The position numbers and the translations under genes are program-made. The notes beneath the pieces are model-generated. The model saw only the letters and a list, made by a program, of their open reading frames with translations. It was not told the DNA's origin and ran no database searches. Shown in pieces: positions 38,151 to 47,226 of a stretch of DNA of 64,000 nucleotides. Position 1 is the first letter of the stretch. Each line of letters begins with the position of its first letter. This DNA comes from an uncultured Bacillota bacterium (GTDB lineage Bacteria > Bacillota > Clostridia > Lachnospirales > Lachnospiraceae), in assembly GCA_949291945.1 (NCBI GenBank), contig CASEXH010000017.1, forward strand, positions 1 to 64,000. Direction: 5' to 3'.

Positions 38151-38882
38151 ATGAGAAAGCAAGGGTATGAGGGACGTTACGGGAAAAGGTATACGGAGAG
38201 AAAAAATCGGAGAAAGAAAGTAAGGATTCAGAGGATCACGCTTTTGGGAACTGCGGTTCTCACAGCATGTCTGATCGCTGTGGGAGGAACCCGAATCGGA
38301 GCGGCTATGGAGGAAAGACGGCTTTTGGAGGCCAGAAACGAATCTTTTGTGGGAGCTCCGCCTTTTGACGTGGAGCTTCTGGATGTCAATGAATATTCCA
38401 GGCCGGGGATTCCTCTGGAACAGATCAATGGTATTGTGATCCATTATACGGCGAATCCCGGAAGTACGGCCCAGAATAACCGGGACTATTTTGAAGGGCT
38501 GAAAGACAGCCATGAGACAAAGGTAAGCAGTCACTTTGTGGTGGGCATTGAGGGAGAGATCGTGCAGTGCATCCCCAGCTCGGAAATTGCCTATGCATCG
38601 AATTCCAGAAATTCGGATACTTTGTCCATAGAGTGCTGCCATACAGATGAAACAGGGGAATTTACAGAAGCCACCTATACTTCTTTGGTCCGGCTTACCG
38701 GATGGCTCTGCTATCGGTTTAATCTTACCAGTGAGGATGTGATCCGGCACTACGACGTGACAGGAAAGATCTGCCCGAAATATTATGTGGCTCACCCGGA
38801 GGCCTGGGAGCAGTTTAAAGCGGACGTTGGGGAACAGATTAAAGTTGTGGAGCAGGAGGTATTGGCTGCAGAGGGGGAATGA
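38151..38882 (+). CDS. N-acetylmuramoyl-L-alanine amidase (Amidase_2/PGRP fold), membrane-anchored
   Basis: The 243-residue protein has a strongly basic N-terminus (residues 1-30), one signal-anchor helix (ITLLGTAVLTACLIAVGG, about 29-48), then an amidase domain with GIVIHYTANPGS (first zinc His) and VIRHYDVTGKICPKYY (second His plus the catalytic Lys-x-Cys-Pro region). It should cut the bond between N-acetylmuramic acid and the stem peptide outside the membrane. It is only 3 bp ahead of the histidine kinase gene, so it may be transcribed with the sugar locus, although its role is different. Confidence 0.85.
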   Translation: MRKQGYEGRYGKRYTERKNRRKKVRIQRITLLGTAVLTACLIAVGGTRIGAAMEERRLLEARNESFVGAPPFDVELLDVNEYSRPGIPLEQINGIVIHYTANPGSTAQNNRDYFEGLKDSHETKVSSHFVVGIEGEIVQCIPSSEIAYASNSRNSDTLSIECCHTDETGEFTEATYTSLVRLTGWLCYRFNLTSEDVIRHYDVTGKICPKYYVAHPEAWEQFKADVGEQIKVVEQEVLAAEGE

Positions 38883-38885
38883 TAT

Positions 38886-40718
38886 ATGGAAAGTGCAGGA
38901 GAAAAGAAGAAGTTTTGGGGAACTAATCGGGTGTGGAGATATTGCAGATCCCATATGTGGTGCTCTTTTGCTATGGCGATTTTAGTGGCAATTGTTTTGC
39001 TGATGGGGATTATGTGGGTTTATATGAAAAAACAATATTATACGCATCTTGTAGAAACTACTTATACTACGGAAGAGGCGCTGATGAATTCTGTCAGTAT
39101 AAACATGCAGAATCAGATGGAGACATATATAAATCTTGGATCAGGACTTTCTGTTGACGAAGAAATACTAAGTGCTATTCAAAGTTTTGTGACAGGTGAT
39201 GCAGATGCCCAGAGCAACAAGGATATGAGCAATGCCCTGAAATCAGCAGCCAGAAGTTCCAGTTTCATTGTAGGGATTGCTATTGCTTCAGAAGACGGCA
39301 TTTTATATCAATATGATAAAAATGAGATGAGAATCTCAGGAGCAAAGCCTATTTGGGAAGAGGATAGTAAAGAAAGGATCAAAGAAATCTTTTCTAAGAT
39401 TAAAGATCGAAACGGGAAAAATATGATTCCTCGCTATGAGATTGTCACACATCCAATGATGCATCCGAATATGGAGGATCTGGGAGTGATACATATTGCT
39501 TTTCCACTGAAAAACCTTAATTCTTATCAGAATGTGGAATATATGATGCTGGTCTCTTACCAGTCACAGCCTTTAGCCAGTTTCCTAAAGCAGATGAACC
39601 AGAATCAGGAAGAATATATTCAGGCATATATTGAAGACGGCAGCGGGGAGATTATTCTGCATACGCAGGGTGATGAATATATGGGGATTTCTTCAGAAGA
39701 TTATCAGGAAGAAAATGCATTAACGGGTCTGACAGAACAAATTGTAAGCTATGATTGGACATTGCATGCGGTAATTGATGAAGAAATGCTTATGAGAAAA
39801 GTTGACGATATCTACGGCAGAATGGTGATCCTTTATGCAGGCGCCATACTGATCATTTTATTGATCTTGTTTTGGACAACAAATCGTCTTCTTCGCCCGG
39901 TAAATATTATCAGCAATTCAATCAGGAGAGTAGAGGATAGCGAAACGAGAGAGCAGATTGCCATTGAAGGAACAAATGAAATCTGGCAGCTTGCGCAGGA
40001 GTATAATAATATGCTCCAAAAAATCAGAAAGGCTGCTCAGGAAGTAGAAGAGCAGCATGATAAAATGATAGAGTCTTTGAAGATGAAGCAAAGAGCAGAA
40101 AGAGAGGCATTAGAATCTCAGATTAATGCACATTTTATTTGTAATACTCTGAATGCAATCAACTATGAAGCTATGGAAAGCGGCAATTTTAAAGTATCCA
40201 TTTTACTAAAAAAATTATCCAATATTTTAAGATATACTTTTGACCAAAAACATCAGAATGTTTATATGTTTCAAGAAATTTCATGGATAGAACAATATCT
40301 TTTTCTGCAAAGAGAGCGGTTGGATAATGTTTTTTCTTATGAGATCAGCTTTGACTCAGACTACGATAATTGGCCATGCAGGAAATTAATGCTTCAGCCA
40401 TTTGTAGAGAATTCTATTGTTCACGGATTTGAGGGAAGAGAAAGCGGGGGTATCATTAAAATAACAGGAGAAGGCTACAGAGAATTTCTAAAGATTATTA
40501 TAGAAGATAATGGGCAGGGAATGACTTCGGAGAGAAAAGCTGTAATACAAGAAATACTGGAAAATCCCATGCTGGCGAAAACAAGAGAAGTGGGAATAGG
40601 GATTTCCAATGTTATCACTCGAATGAGAATGCATTATGGAAGTAAAATGAATGTAGAGTTTTGGACGGAAGAAGGTAAAGGAACAAGATTTATCTTTATT
40701 CTTCCAATGCCAGAATAG
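38886..40718 (+). CDS. Sensor histidine kinase, YesM/LytS type
   Basis: Membrane sensor of the two-component system for the downstream sugar locus. The 610-residue protein has a first membrane helix (MAILVAIVLLMGIMWVYM, about 28-46), an extracytoplasmic sensor domain of about 270 residues, a second helix (MVILYAGAILIILLILFW, about 316-334), HAMP, the His_kinase box with phospho-acceptor His416 in INAHFICNTLNAINYE, and a HATPase with PFVENSIVHGFEG and DNGQGM. It resembles YesM, which faces carbohydrate signals. The gene is visibly more A+T-rich than the upstream amidase. The response regulator follows after 16 bp. Confidence 0.9.
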   Translation: MESAGEKKKFWGTNRVWRYCRSHMWCSFAMAILVAIVLLMGIMWVYMKKQYYTHLVETTYTTEEALMNSVSINMQNQMETYINLGSGLSVDEEILSAIQSFVTGDADAQSNKDMSNALKSAARSSSFIVGIAIASEDGILYQYDKNEMRISGAKPIWEEDSKERIKEIFSKIKDRNGKNMIPRYEIVTHPMMHPNMEDLGVIHIAFPLKNLNSYQNVEYMMLVSYQSQPLASFLKQMNQNQEEYIQAYIEDGSGEIILHTQGDEYMGISSEDYQEENALTGLTEQIVSYDWTLHAVIDEEMLMRKVDDIYGRMVILYAGAILIILLILFWTTNRLLRPVNIISNSIRRVEDSETREQIAIEGTNEIWQLAQEYNNMLQKIRKAAQEVEEQHDKMIESLKMKQRAEREALESQINAHFICNTLNAINYEAMESGNFKVSILLKKLSNILRYTFDQKHQNVYMFQEISWIEQYLFLQRERLDNVFSYEISFDSDYDNWPCRKLMLQPFVENSIVHGFEGRESGGIIKITGEGYREFLKIIIEDNGQGMTSERKAVIQEILENPMLAKTREVGIGISNVITRMRMHYGSKMNVEFWTEEGKGTRFIFILPMPE

Positions 40719-40734
40719 AAGAGGGAGGGGACTT

Positions 40735-41472
40735 ATGAGGATTTTAATTGCGGAAGATGAACGTAGGGCCATGCGAGGACTGAAAAATCTGATCACTTCT
40801 ATTTCGGATCAGTATGAAGTAGTGGCGGAGGCAGCTAATGGACGTCAAGCTCTGGAATTAATACAGATTGTAAAACCAGATGTAGTATTTACAGACCTTA
40901 AAATGCCTTATATGGATGGCATGTCGCTGATTAAAGCATCGCAGGCGGCGGGAGTTACTACTCAATATGTGATCGTTACTGCTTACGAAGAGTTTGAGGC
41001 AGCTAGAGAGGCCATTGTGTTGGGCGTTAAAGACTACCTGGTAAAACCGATTACCTATGATGAAGTTTATGATCTGATGAAACGTCTGGAAAAAAAGAAA
41101 GGGGAACGCACCAGCGAGGAAATCGTAAGGCTGAAAGAAAAATATCCGGATGTACATCCATTAGTAATAAAATGTTTGAATTTTATTGAAAAAGGATATG
41201 GGTCAAAGATCAATCAGAAAGAACTTGCAGAAAATCTGGGGATTTCTCAAGAATACTTGTGCTATCTTTTTAATAAAGAAATGGGAGTAACATTTACAAA
41301 ATTTGTAAAAAATTATCGCATAGAAGCAGCAAAAAAACTTCTTTTGGCGGGCTATCCCAAAGAGGAACTTCCATATCATGTAGGATTTTCCGACCCCAAA
41401 TATTTTAATAAGGTGTTTCGTGAAACTGTGGGGATGAGTGTTACAGAATTTATGGAAGAAAATAAAGGGTAG
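40735..41472 (+). CDS. Response regulator, REC plus AraC-type HTH (YesN-like)
   Basis: Partner of the upstream kinase. The 245-residue protein has a receiver domain with acidic pocket AEDE, phospho-acceptor Asp54 in FTDLKMPYMDG, the Thr in VTAYEEF and Lys in YLVKPI, then an AraC/XylS DNA-binding domain (residues about 140-240) with INQKELAENLGISQEYLCYLF and YPKEELPYHVGFSDPKYFNKVF. Regulators of this type bind direct repeats ahead of sugar transport genes; such repeats are found at 41604-41665. A terminator follows at 41493-41539. Confidence 0.92.
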   Translation: MRILIAEDERRAMRGLKNLITSISDQYEVVAEAANGRQALELIQIVKPDVVFTDLKMPYMDGMSLIKASQAAGVTTQYVIVTAYEEFEAAREAIVLGVKDYLVKPITYDEVYDLMKRLEKKKGERTSEEIVRLKEKYPDVHPLVIKCLNFIEKGYGSKINQKELAENLGISQEYLCYLFNKEMGVTFTKFVKNYRIEAAKKLLLAGYPKEELPYHVGFSDPKYFNKVFRETVGMSVTEFMEENKG

Positions 41473-41492
41473 ACATATGATATGTGAAAAAG

Positions 41493-41539
41493 AACTCTGA
41501 CAGAAATAATTATGTTATGATTTCTGTCAGAGTTTTTTT
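41493..41539 (+). terminator. Intrinsic terminator after the response regulator
   Basis: AACTCTGACAGAAAT pairs perfectly with ATTTCTGTCAGAGTT, followed by TTTTT, separating the regulatory genes from the transport operon. Confidence 0.9.
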
Positions 41540-41603
41540 GCTTGTGATTTCAGTTGCTAATCATACATAAATAGCAAGGGATTCAAAAATGTGAAAAATT
41601 TTT

Positions 41604-41700
41604 ATCTTAAATTTTTTCCCAAATCTTAAAATTTTACTTTAAAATTTTCTGCTAAATCTTAAAATGAAAAGTTTTATATAAACTGACGAAAATGTATAAT
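41604..41700 (+). promoter_or_regulatory. Sugar-operon promoter region with ATCTTAA direct repeats
   Basis: ATCTTAA occurs at 41604, 41623 and 41656 in an A+T-rich block, the latter two as TCTTAAAAT. A TATAAT lies at 41695-41700 without a good -35, as expected for an activated promoter. AATTTTCTGCTAAAT at 41643-41657 is three mismatches from the CodY consensus, so carbon/nitrogen control is an alternative. Confidence 0.5.
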
Positions 41701-41742
41701 AAAAACATCAAAAAAATATACAAAGTGTAAGGAGGAAAAGAA

Positions 41743-43083
41743 ATGAAAAAACGATTTCAAAAGCTGGCGGCCTTATTTTTGGTCGGCTCAATGACCGCAG
41801 CTCTTGTATCCGGATGCGGCGGTTCCTCAGGAGGAAGCGGTTCCAGAGACTCGGGAGATGGAAGCAGCTCATCCGGCGAACCGGCAGAGGTTACTTTGTG
41901 GCATTACTTTGAGGCTGAAGCACCTGCATTTGAGGCACTTATCGAGGAGTATAACGAATCACAGGATGCTATCCACATTACACCAACCTTTGTTTCACGT
42001 GAAGAATTGATGAATCAGTATACCATTGGTGCTGTTTCCGGTGAGCTTCCCGATATTGGTATGGTGGATTCTCCAGATATGGCTTCATATATTTCTCTGG
42101 GAGTATTTGAAGATATTACAGAGGATATCCAGGATTGGGAAGATCTGGAAAACTTTTATGACGGGCCGTTATTAAGTGTTCAGGATGCCGAAGGACACTA
42201 TTATGGACTGCCTCAGAATTCTAATTGTCTGACGCTTTGCTGCAATATGGATATTTTAAATGCGGCTGGTTTTGATGCACCTCCAACTACATGGGAAGAA
42301 TTTAGAGAAGTATGTGAGAAAACCACAGATACAGCTAATGGAGTGTATGGTTTCTCCATGTGTGCTATTGGAACTGAAGAAGGTACATTCCAGATTCTTC
42401 CGTGGATCTGGTCCGCTGGTGGTGATATCAGTGATCTGACAAGTGAAGGATCTGTAAAAGCAATCCAGTTCCTTACAGATCTGGTACAGAACGGCTATAT
42501 GAGCAAGGAAGTTGTAAACTGGCAGCAGTCAGATGCATACAATGCTTTCTGCGCAGGAAAAGCAGCAATGTTTGAATCCGGCACATGGCAGCTTCAGGAT
42601 ATCGATGAGAAAATTAATGGAACATTCAACTATGAATATGCACTTCTTCCTATGGATCAGCAATACGCTTCCTGTATCGGCGGCGAAAACTTTGGTGTCT
42701 GCACAGGTACAGAATATAAAGACGAATGTGTAGATTTCCTGAAATGGTTTATGAGTGCAGAAAAAAATGCTGAGTTTACAGCAGCAGCTACAAAACTTCC
42801 GGTACGTTCAGATGCTGTAGGGCTTCAGGAGATTTTTACAACAGATGAAAGATATGCAGTATTTAATGAGGAAATGAACTATGCAAGACCTCGTGGACCT
42901 CATGCACAGTGGCCAACATTATCAGAGGCTCTGTATAATGCTACACAACAGGCTATGCTGGGAGATCAGTCAGTGGAAGATGCACTTGCTGCCGCTGCGG
43001 ATGTGATTAATCCGATTTTGGAAGAAGATCCTTTGCCAGAATCCACAGCTGGCGGAGGGGTAGCGGACGATGTTAATCAATAA
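41743..43083 (+). CDS. Sugar ABC transporter substrate-binding lipoprotein
   Basis: The 446-residue protein starts with a lipoprotein signal peptide (KKRFQKLAALFLVGSMTAA, lipobox LVSGC, Cys25), then a Gly/Ser/Asp-rich linker and a family 1 solute-binding fold (EVTLWHYFEAEAPAFEALIEEYN, GLPQNSNCLTLCCNMDILNAAG). It is anchored outside the membrane and delivers an oligosaccharide to the two permeases that follow. AAGGAGGAAAAG precedes ATG 41743. No ATPase gene is present in the locus, so a shared MsmX-like ATPase encoded elsewhere is likely. Confidence 0.93.
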   Translation: MKKRFQKLAALFLVGSMTAALVSGCGGSSGGSGSRDSGDGSSSSGEPAEVTLWHYFEAEAPAFEALIEEYNESQDAIHITPTFVSREELMNQYTIGAVSGELPDIGMVDSPDMASYISLGVFEDITEDIQDWEDLENFYDGPLLSVQDAEGHYYGLPQNSNCLTLCCNMDILNAAGFDAPPTTWEEFREVCEKTTDTANGVYGFSMCAIGTEEGTFQILPWIWSAGGDISDLTSEGSVKAIQFLTDLVQNGYMSKEVVNWQQSDAYNAFCAGKAAMFESGTWQLQDIDEKINGTFNYEYALLPMDQQYASCIGGENFGVCTGTEYKDECVDFLKWFMSAEKNAEFTAAATKLPVRSDAVGLQEIFTTDERYAVFNEEMNYARPRGPHAQWPTLSEALYNATQQAMLGDQSVEDALAAAADVINPILEEDPLPESTAGGGVADDVNQ

Positions 43084-43126
43084 AAATACATAGTCCTGAA
43101 GTTTATGCTAGATAAATCGTGAAGGA

Positions 43127-43174
43127 GCCTCGGAAACAGTCTGGTATCCGGCTGGATTCCGAGGCCTTTCTTTA
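43127..43174 (+). terminator. Intercistronic hairpin after the binding-protein gene
   Basis: GCCTCGGAA (43127-43135) pairs with TTCCGAGGC (43157-43165), followed by a broken T-run (CTTTCTTTATT). It probably attenuates transcription so that the binding protein is made in excess over the permeases. Confidence 0.6.
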
Positions 43175-43198
43175 TTGTAAAAGAAGGGAGTGCAAAAA

Positions 43199-44092
43199 AT
43201 GAAGCTGAGTATAGCTGCAAAAAAGAAAAGAGAAGCCTATTTGTTTATTCTTCCCGGATTTCTATATCTGTTGATCGTCTGCGGATATCCATTACTTTAT
43301 AATATTGTGTTGAGCTTTAAAAACATGAATGTAAAAAATATGGCGACGGGAACCTCTGTATTTGTAGGGCTGGAAAACTATCAGACTTTGTTCAGTGATC
43401 CGACCTTCCAAATGGTATTTAAAAACACTATTATATTTACTTTAGCATGCCTGGCAATCCAGTTTACCATTGGTTTCTTATTTGCAATGTTTTTTTCAAA
43501 AAAGTTTACTCTGGCAGGACCTGTACGTGGTCTGATCCTGGTAGGCTATATGATGCCTATGTCTGTTACCGCTCTTTTAGGAAAGAACCTTTTTTTACTT
43601 GATGGAGGCGTGATCAATGACCTTCTTATGAAACTGCATATTGTTTCGGAACCTGTGGACTGGCTGGTGAGCGGAGGAACAGCTTTGGCTGCTGTTATAG
43701 CCGTAAACTGCTGGGTGGGCATTCCATTTAATATGCTTCTTCTGACATCGGGACTTACAGGTATCTCGGATGATATTTACGAAAGTGCCTCAATCGATGG
43801 TGCAAATAAATTTCAACGTTTTCTGTATATTACACTGCCGCTGATGAAACCAGCGATGCTTTCTGTATTAATGCTTGGCTTTATTTATACTTTTAAGGCT
43901 TTTGACCTTATGTATATTATGACATCGGGAGGTCCATATAATTCTACAGATGTATTAGGAACCTATGCTTATTCAAAAGCATTTACTCAGTATGAGTTCT
44001 CTCAGGGTTCTGCTATTGCAATGGTATTATTTGTATGCCTGTTCCTGGTTGGCCTGTTTTATCTGAGATTATTAAGTAAGGAGGATGACTAG
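43199..44092 (+). CDS. Sugar ABC transporter permease (MalF-like)
   Basis: The 297-residue inner-membrane protein has about six helices, an N-terminus KLSIAAKKKREAYLFILPGF and the EAA loop ESASIDGANKFQRFLYITLPLMKP that docks to the ATPase. ATG 43199 has GGGAG eight bases upstream; the GTG at 43190 overlaps that ribosome site. Pairs with the next gene as a heterodimer. YesP is the Bacillus parallel. Confidence 0.93.
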   Translation: MKLSIAAKKKREAYLFILPGFLYLLIVCGYPLLYNIVLSFKNMNVKNMATGTSVFVGLENYQTLFSDPTFQMVFKNTIIFTLACLAIQFTIGFLFAMFFSKKFTLAGPVRGLILVGYMMPMSVTALLGKNLFLLDGGVINDLLMKLHIVSEPVDWLVSGGTALAAVIAVNCWVGIPFNMLLLTSGLTGISDDIYESASIDGANKFQRFLYITLPLMKPAMLSVLMLGFIYTFKAFDLMYIMTSGGPYNSTDVLGTYAYSKAFTQYEFSQGSAIAMVLFVCLFLVGLFYLRLLSKEDD

Positions 44093-44093
44093 A

Positions 44094-44966
44094 ATGAGTA
44101 ATGAAAATGTAAGACCTGCAAAGAAAAACTATCTGCAGACAAAAGAAGGACGCAGAAATGTGATAAATTGTGTGATTGCAGTTTTGATAGCCATATTCTT
44201 TCTGTTTCCGATTTACTGGTTGATCCAGATGTCTTTTAAAACGGATATGGAAAGTTTCGGAAAGATTGTTACCTATTATCCCCATGAATTTACAATAGAT
44301 CCTTGGTTAGAGAATCTCCAGGATGCAGACTTTTTAAGCTCATTAAGGAACAGTATATTTATAGCGTTTTGTGCTATGCTGATCTCTCTGGTTTTTGGAG
44401 TGCCTGCAGCTTATGGAATGGGGCGTTATCAGGTAAAAGGGACCAAATCTTTTATGCTGACCTTTCTTGTTACGCAGATGCTGCCAGCATCTGTAATGCT
44501 TACACCTATGTATCTGACTTTTACGAAACTGCATCTGCTGGGCACCTATTGGGCACCGGCTATTGCGGTAGCATCCGGTTCTGTACCGTTTATCGTGGTG
44601 ACTTTACGCCCGTATTTTAAAAGCATTCCGGTTTCTCTTGATGAGGCGGCAAGAATTGACGGATGTGGGGTATTCCGTTCTTTCTTTAAAATTATGATTC
44701 CTACAATAAAAACGGGTATCATTACGGTTGTAGTTATTTCTTTCCTGAACGGCTGGAATGATCTGATCTATTCTATGACCTTTAATGTAGATGCAGATAT
44801 GAGACCATTGACAGCTAATATCCGGAAGTTCCAGAGCAAATATGGAACAAAATGGAATTGCATTATGGCATATGGAGCGATTTTGGTTATTCCTGTTATC
44901 CTTGCATTTATTTTCCTCCAGAAATACATTGTCGGCGGTCTTACTGCCGGTGCAGTCAAAGAGTAA
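44094..44966 (+). CDS. Sugar ABC transporter permease (MalG-like)
   Basis: The 290-residue inner-membrane protein has six helices, the first IAVLIAIFFLFPIYWLIQMS, and the EAA loop DEAARIDGCGVFRSFFKIMIP. ATG 44094 is nine bases behind TAAGGAGG; the ATG at 44085 is too close to it. It starts 2 bp after the stop of the partner permease. YesQ is the Bacillus parallel. Confidence 0.93.
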   Translation: MSNENVRPAKKNYLQTKEGRRNVINCVIAVLIAIFFLFPIYWLIQMSFKTDMESFGKIVTYYPHEFTIDPWLENLQDADFLSSLRNSIFIAFCAMLISLVFGVPAAYGMGRYQVKGTKSFMLTFLVTQMLPASVMLTPMYLTFTKLHLLGTYWAPAIAVASGSVPFIVVTLRPYFKSIPVSLDEAARIDGCGVFRSFFKIMIPTIKTGIITVVVISFLNGWNDLIYSMTFNVDADMRPLTANIRKFQSKYGTKWNCIMAYGAILVIPVILAFIFLQKYIVGGLTAGAVKE

Positions 44967-45062
44967 GAAAAAAGGTAAATATTTGTCTGATTTTCTATAT
45001 GATTTGACTGGCAGAAAATATGGGAGAAATTTATAATCAGAGCTATAGAAGGGAGCAAAATT

Positions 45063-47129
45063 ATGACAGATATTATCAGAAAAGAGGGGAAACCTACCGG
45101 GGATTTCCGCTCAGACAACAAATTTTTATTAGGGTATTTTGAGATAAAGGACAATGCCCTGTATTACCGCTATGATGCAGAGCGGGTGATCGTAGAACCC
45201 TGGGGAGCCAACAGTCTCAGAGTCCGGGCTTCCAAGATGCCCCAAATGCCCCAGGAGCTTTGGGCTCTGGATGGGAAACCGGAAGGGGATAATCCGGAAA
45301 TTACCATTCATGAATTCAGTGCTGAGATCACAAACGGAAAGATCAAAGCAGTGATCAACAATATTGGAAAGATCAGCTTCTACAATCAGAAGGGAGAGCT
45401 GCTCCTGGAGGAATATGTGCGGAACAGGGAGGACATGTTTGCAGACACCTGCAGCTCTCTGGAAGTAGAAGCCAGAGAGTTTAAGCCTATCATTGGCGGA
45501 GATTATCAGCTGACTATGCGTTTTGAGTCCAATCCCAATGAAAAGATTTATGGCATGGGACAGTATCAGCAGAAATTTCTGGATGTAAAAGGTGCAGAGC
45601 TGGAACTGGCTCACAGAAATTCTCAGGCCAGTGTTCCCTTTGCCCTGTCTTCTCTCGGATATGGATTCCTCTGGAACAATCCGGCTGTGGGAAGAGTGAG
45701 TTTCAATAAAAATATCACCTCCTGGCTGGCTCAGTCCACGAAAAAATTAGACTATTGGATCACTGCGGGGGATACACCGGCAGAAATTGAGGAAGCCTAT
45801 GCCAATGCTACAGGAAAAGTCCCCATGATGCCGGAATACGGTATGGGATTCTGGCAGTGCAAGCTCCGCTATCAGACCCAGGAGGAGCTGCTGGAAGTAG
45901 CCAGAGAGTATAAGAGAAGAGGGATTCCTATTGACGTGATCGTAGTAGACTTTTTCCACTGGCCAAAGCAGGGAGATTGGAGATTTGATCCCACTTACTG
46001 GCCGGATCCGGACGCAATGATCCGGGAATTGAAGGAGATGGGAATCGAACTGATGGTTTCTATCTGGCCGATGGTAGATTATAAGAGCGAAAACTTTGAA
46101 GAAATGAAGGCAAAGGGACTTCTTACAAGAGTGGAAAAGGGTGTCCGCATCGATAACACATACATGGGAAACACCATCCAGTATGATCCCACAAATCCGG
46201 AAGCGAGAGAGTATGTATGGGGCAAAGCAAAGAAGAATTATTATGACAAGGGCGTAAAGATTTTCTGGCTGGACGAAGCAGAGCCGGAGTATACAGTTTA
46301 TGACTTTGAAAACTACCGTTATCATCTGGGACCAAATGTTCAGATCGGAAATATCTATCCTGTGATGTACGCTAAAACTTTCTTCGACGGAATGCAGGCG
46401 GAAGGCCAGGAAGAGGTTGTGAATCTGTTGCGCTGTGCCTGGGCCGGCAGCCAGAAATACGGAGCTTTGGTGTGGTCCGGAGATATCCATTCTACCTTTG
46501 AAAGCCTACAGAACCAGTTTGCCGCAGGTCTGAATATGGGACTGTCGGGCATTCCCTGGTGGACCACAGACATTGGCGGATTCTTCGGAGCCAACATTTA
46601 TGACGAAGACTATCATGAGGTATTTGTCCGTTGGTTCGAGTATGGAACTTTCTGCCCGGTAATGCGTCTCCATGGATACAGGATGCCTTACCAGCCTCAG
46701 TACGGGACCACAGGAGGAGCGGAATGTGTTTCCGGAGCGCCTAATGAAATATGGTCTTATGGGGATGAGGTTTATGAGATTTGTAAGAAATACATAGAAC
46801 TGAGAGAGGCTATGCGTCCTTATATCAGAACTCTTATGGAAGCTGCTCATGAAAAGGGAACTCCTATAATGCGTCCCATGTTCTATGATTTCCCGGAAGA
46901 TAAAGTATGCTGGGAGAACGAAAGCCAGTATATGTTTGGACCGGATATCCTGGTGGCTCCTGTTATGGAACGGGGACAGAAGAAAAAAGAGGTCTATCTT
47001 CCAAAGGGAAGCACCTGGACAAATCCATGGACCGGGGAAAGCTATGAGGGAGGCCAGAAGGTGACTGTAGAGACTCCTCTGGAACAGATCCCATTGTTTA
47101 CAAGAGATAATTTTAAGTTAGAAGTATAA
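45063..47129 (+). CDS. Glycoside hydrolase family 31, first tandem copy
   Basis: The 688-residue protein has an N-terminal beta-sandwich with the loop GMGQYQQKFLDVKG, the GH31 barrel, and a C-terminal beta domain. The likely nucleophile is Asp404 in FWLDEAEPE, and the acid/base is in VWSGDIHSTFESLQNQ; WWTTDIGGF and CPVMRLHG line the site. The WLDxxEP pattern recalls xyloglucan alpha-xylosidases and some alpha-glucosidases; the exact substrate cannot be read. No signal peptide, so it acts on imported oligosaccharide. GAAGGGAGC precedes ATG 45063. It is clearly a paralogue of the next gene. Confidence 0.9.
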   Translation: MTDIIRKEGKPTGDFRSDNKFLLGYFEIKDNALYYRYDAERVIVEPWGANSLRVRASKMPQMPQELWALDGKPEGDNPEITIHEFSAEITNGKIKAVINNIGKISFYNQKGELLLEEYVRNREDMFADTCSSLEVEAREFKPIIGGDYQLTMRFESNPNEKIYGMGQYQQKFLDVKGAELELAHRNSQASVPFALSSLGYGFLWNNPAVGRVSFNKNITSWLAQSTKKLDYWITAGDTPAEIEEAYANATGKVPMMPEYGMGFWQCKLRYQTQEELLEVAREYKRRGIPIDVIVVDFFHWPKQGDWRFDPTYWPDPDAMIRELKEMGIELMVSIWPMVDYKSENFEEMKAKGLLTRVEKGVRIDNTYMGNTIQYDPTNPEAREYVWGKAKKNYYDKGVKIFWLDEAEPEYTVYDFENYRYHLGPNVQIGNIYPVMYAKTFFDGMQAEGQEEVVNLLRCAWAGSQKYGALVWSGDIHSTFESLQNQFAAGLNMGLSGIPWWTTDIGGFFGANIYDEDYHEVFVRWFEYGTFCPVMRLHGYRMPYQPQYGTTGGAECVSGAPNEIWSYGDEVYEICKKYIELREAMRPYIRTLMEAAHEKGTPIMRPMFYDFPEDKVCWENESQYMFGPDILVAPVMERGQKKKEVYLPKGSTWTNPWTGESYEGGQKVTVETPLEQIPLFTRDNFKLEV

Positions 47130-47137
47130 GATGAAAA

Positions 47138-47202
47138 AAGCCGCTGCGGCATTTAATACAGAGGAATCCCGTATTCGGAAAAGTATTATGCCAGGCGGCT
47201 TT
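47138..47202 (+). other. Intercistronic hairpin between the two GH31 genes
   Basis: AAAGCCGC...GGCATTTAATAC pairs with GTATTATGCC...GCGGCTTT, enclosing about 20 nt. There is no T-run. It covers the frame upstream of 47227 and supports that later start; it may protect or separate mRNA segments. Confidence 0.55.
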
Positions 47203-47226
47203 AAAAAGATATTGGGAGGTTGCAAT

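Noticed and set aside
38151..38882. Phage endolysin
   Set aside because: The amidase has a signal anchor and sits between guaB and a two-component system, with no holin or phage genes nearby.
47131..47226. N-terminal extension of the second GH31 enzyme
   Set aside because: It falls on an intercistronic hairpin and lacks a ribosome site; ATG 47227 has GGGAGG at good spacing.
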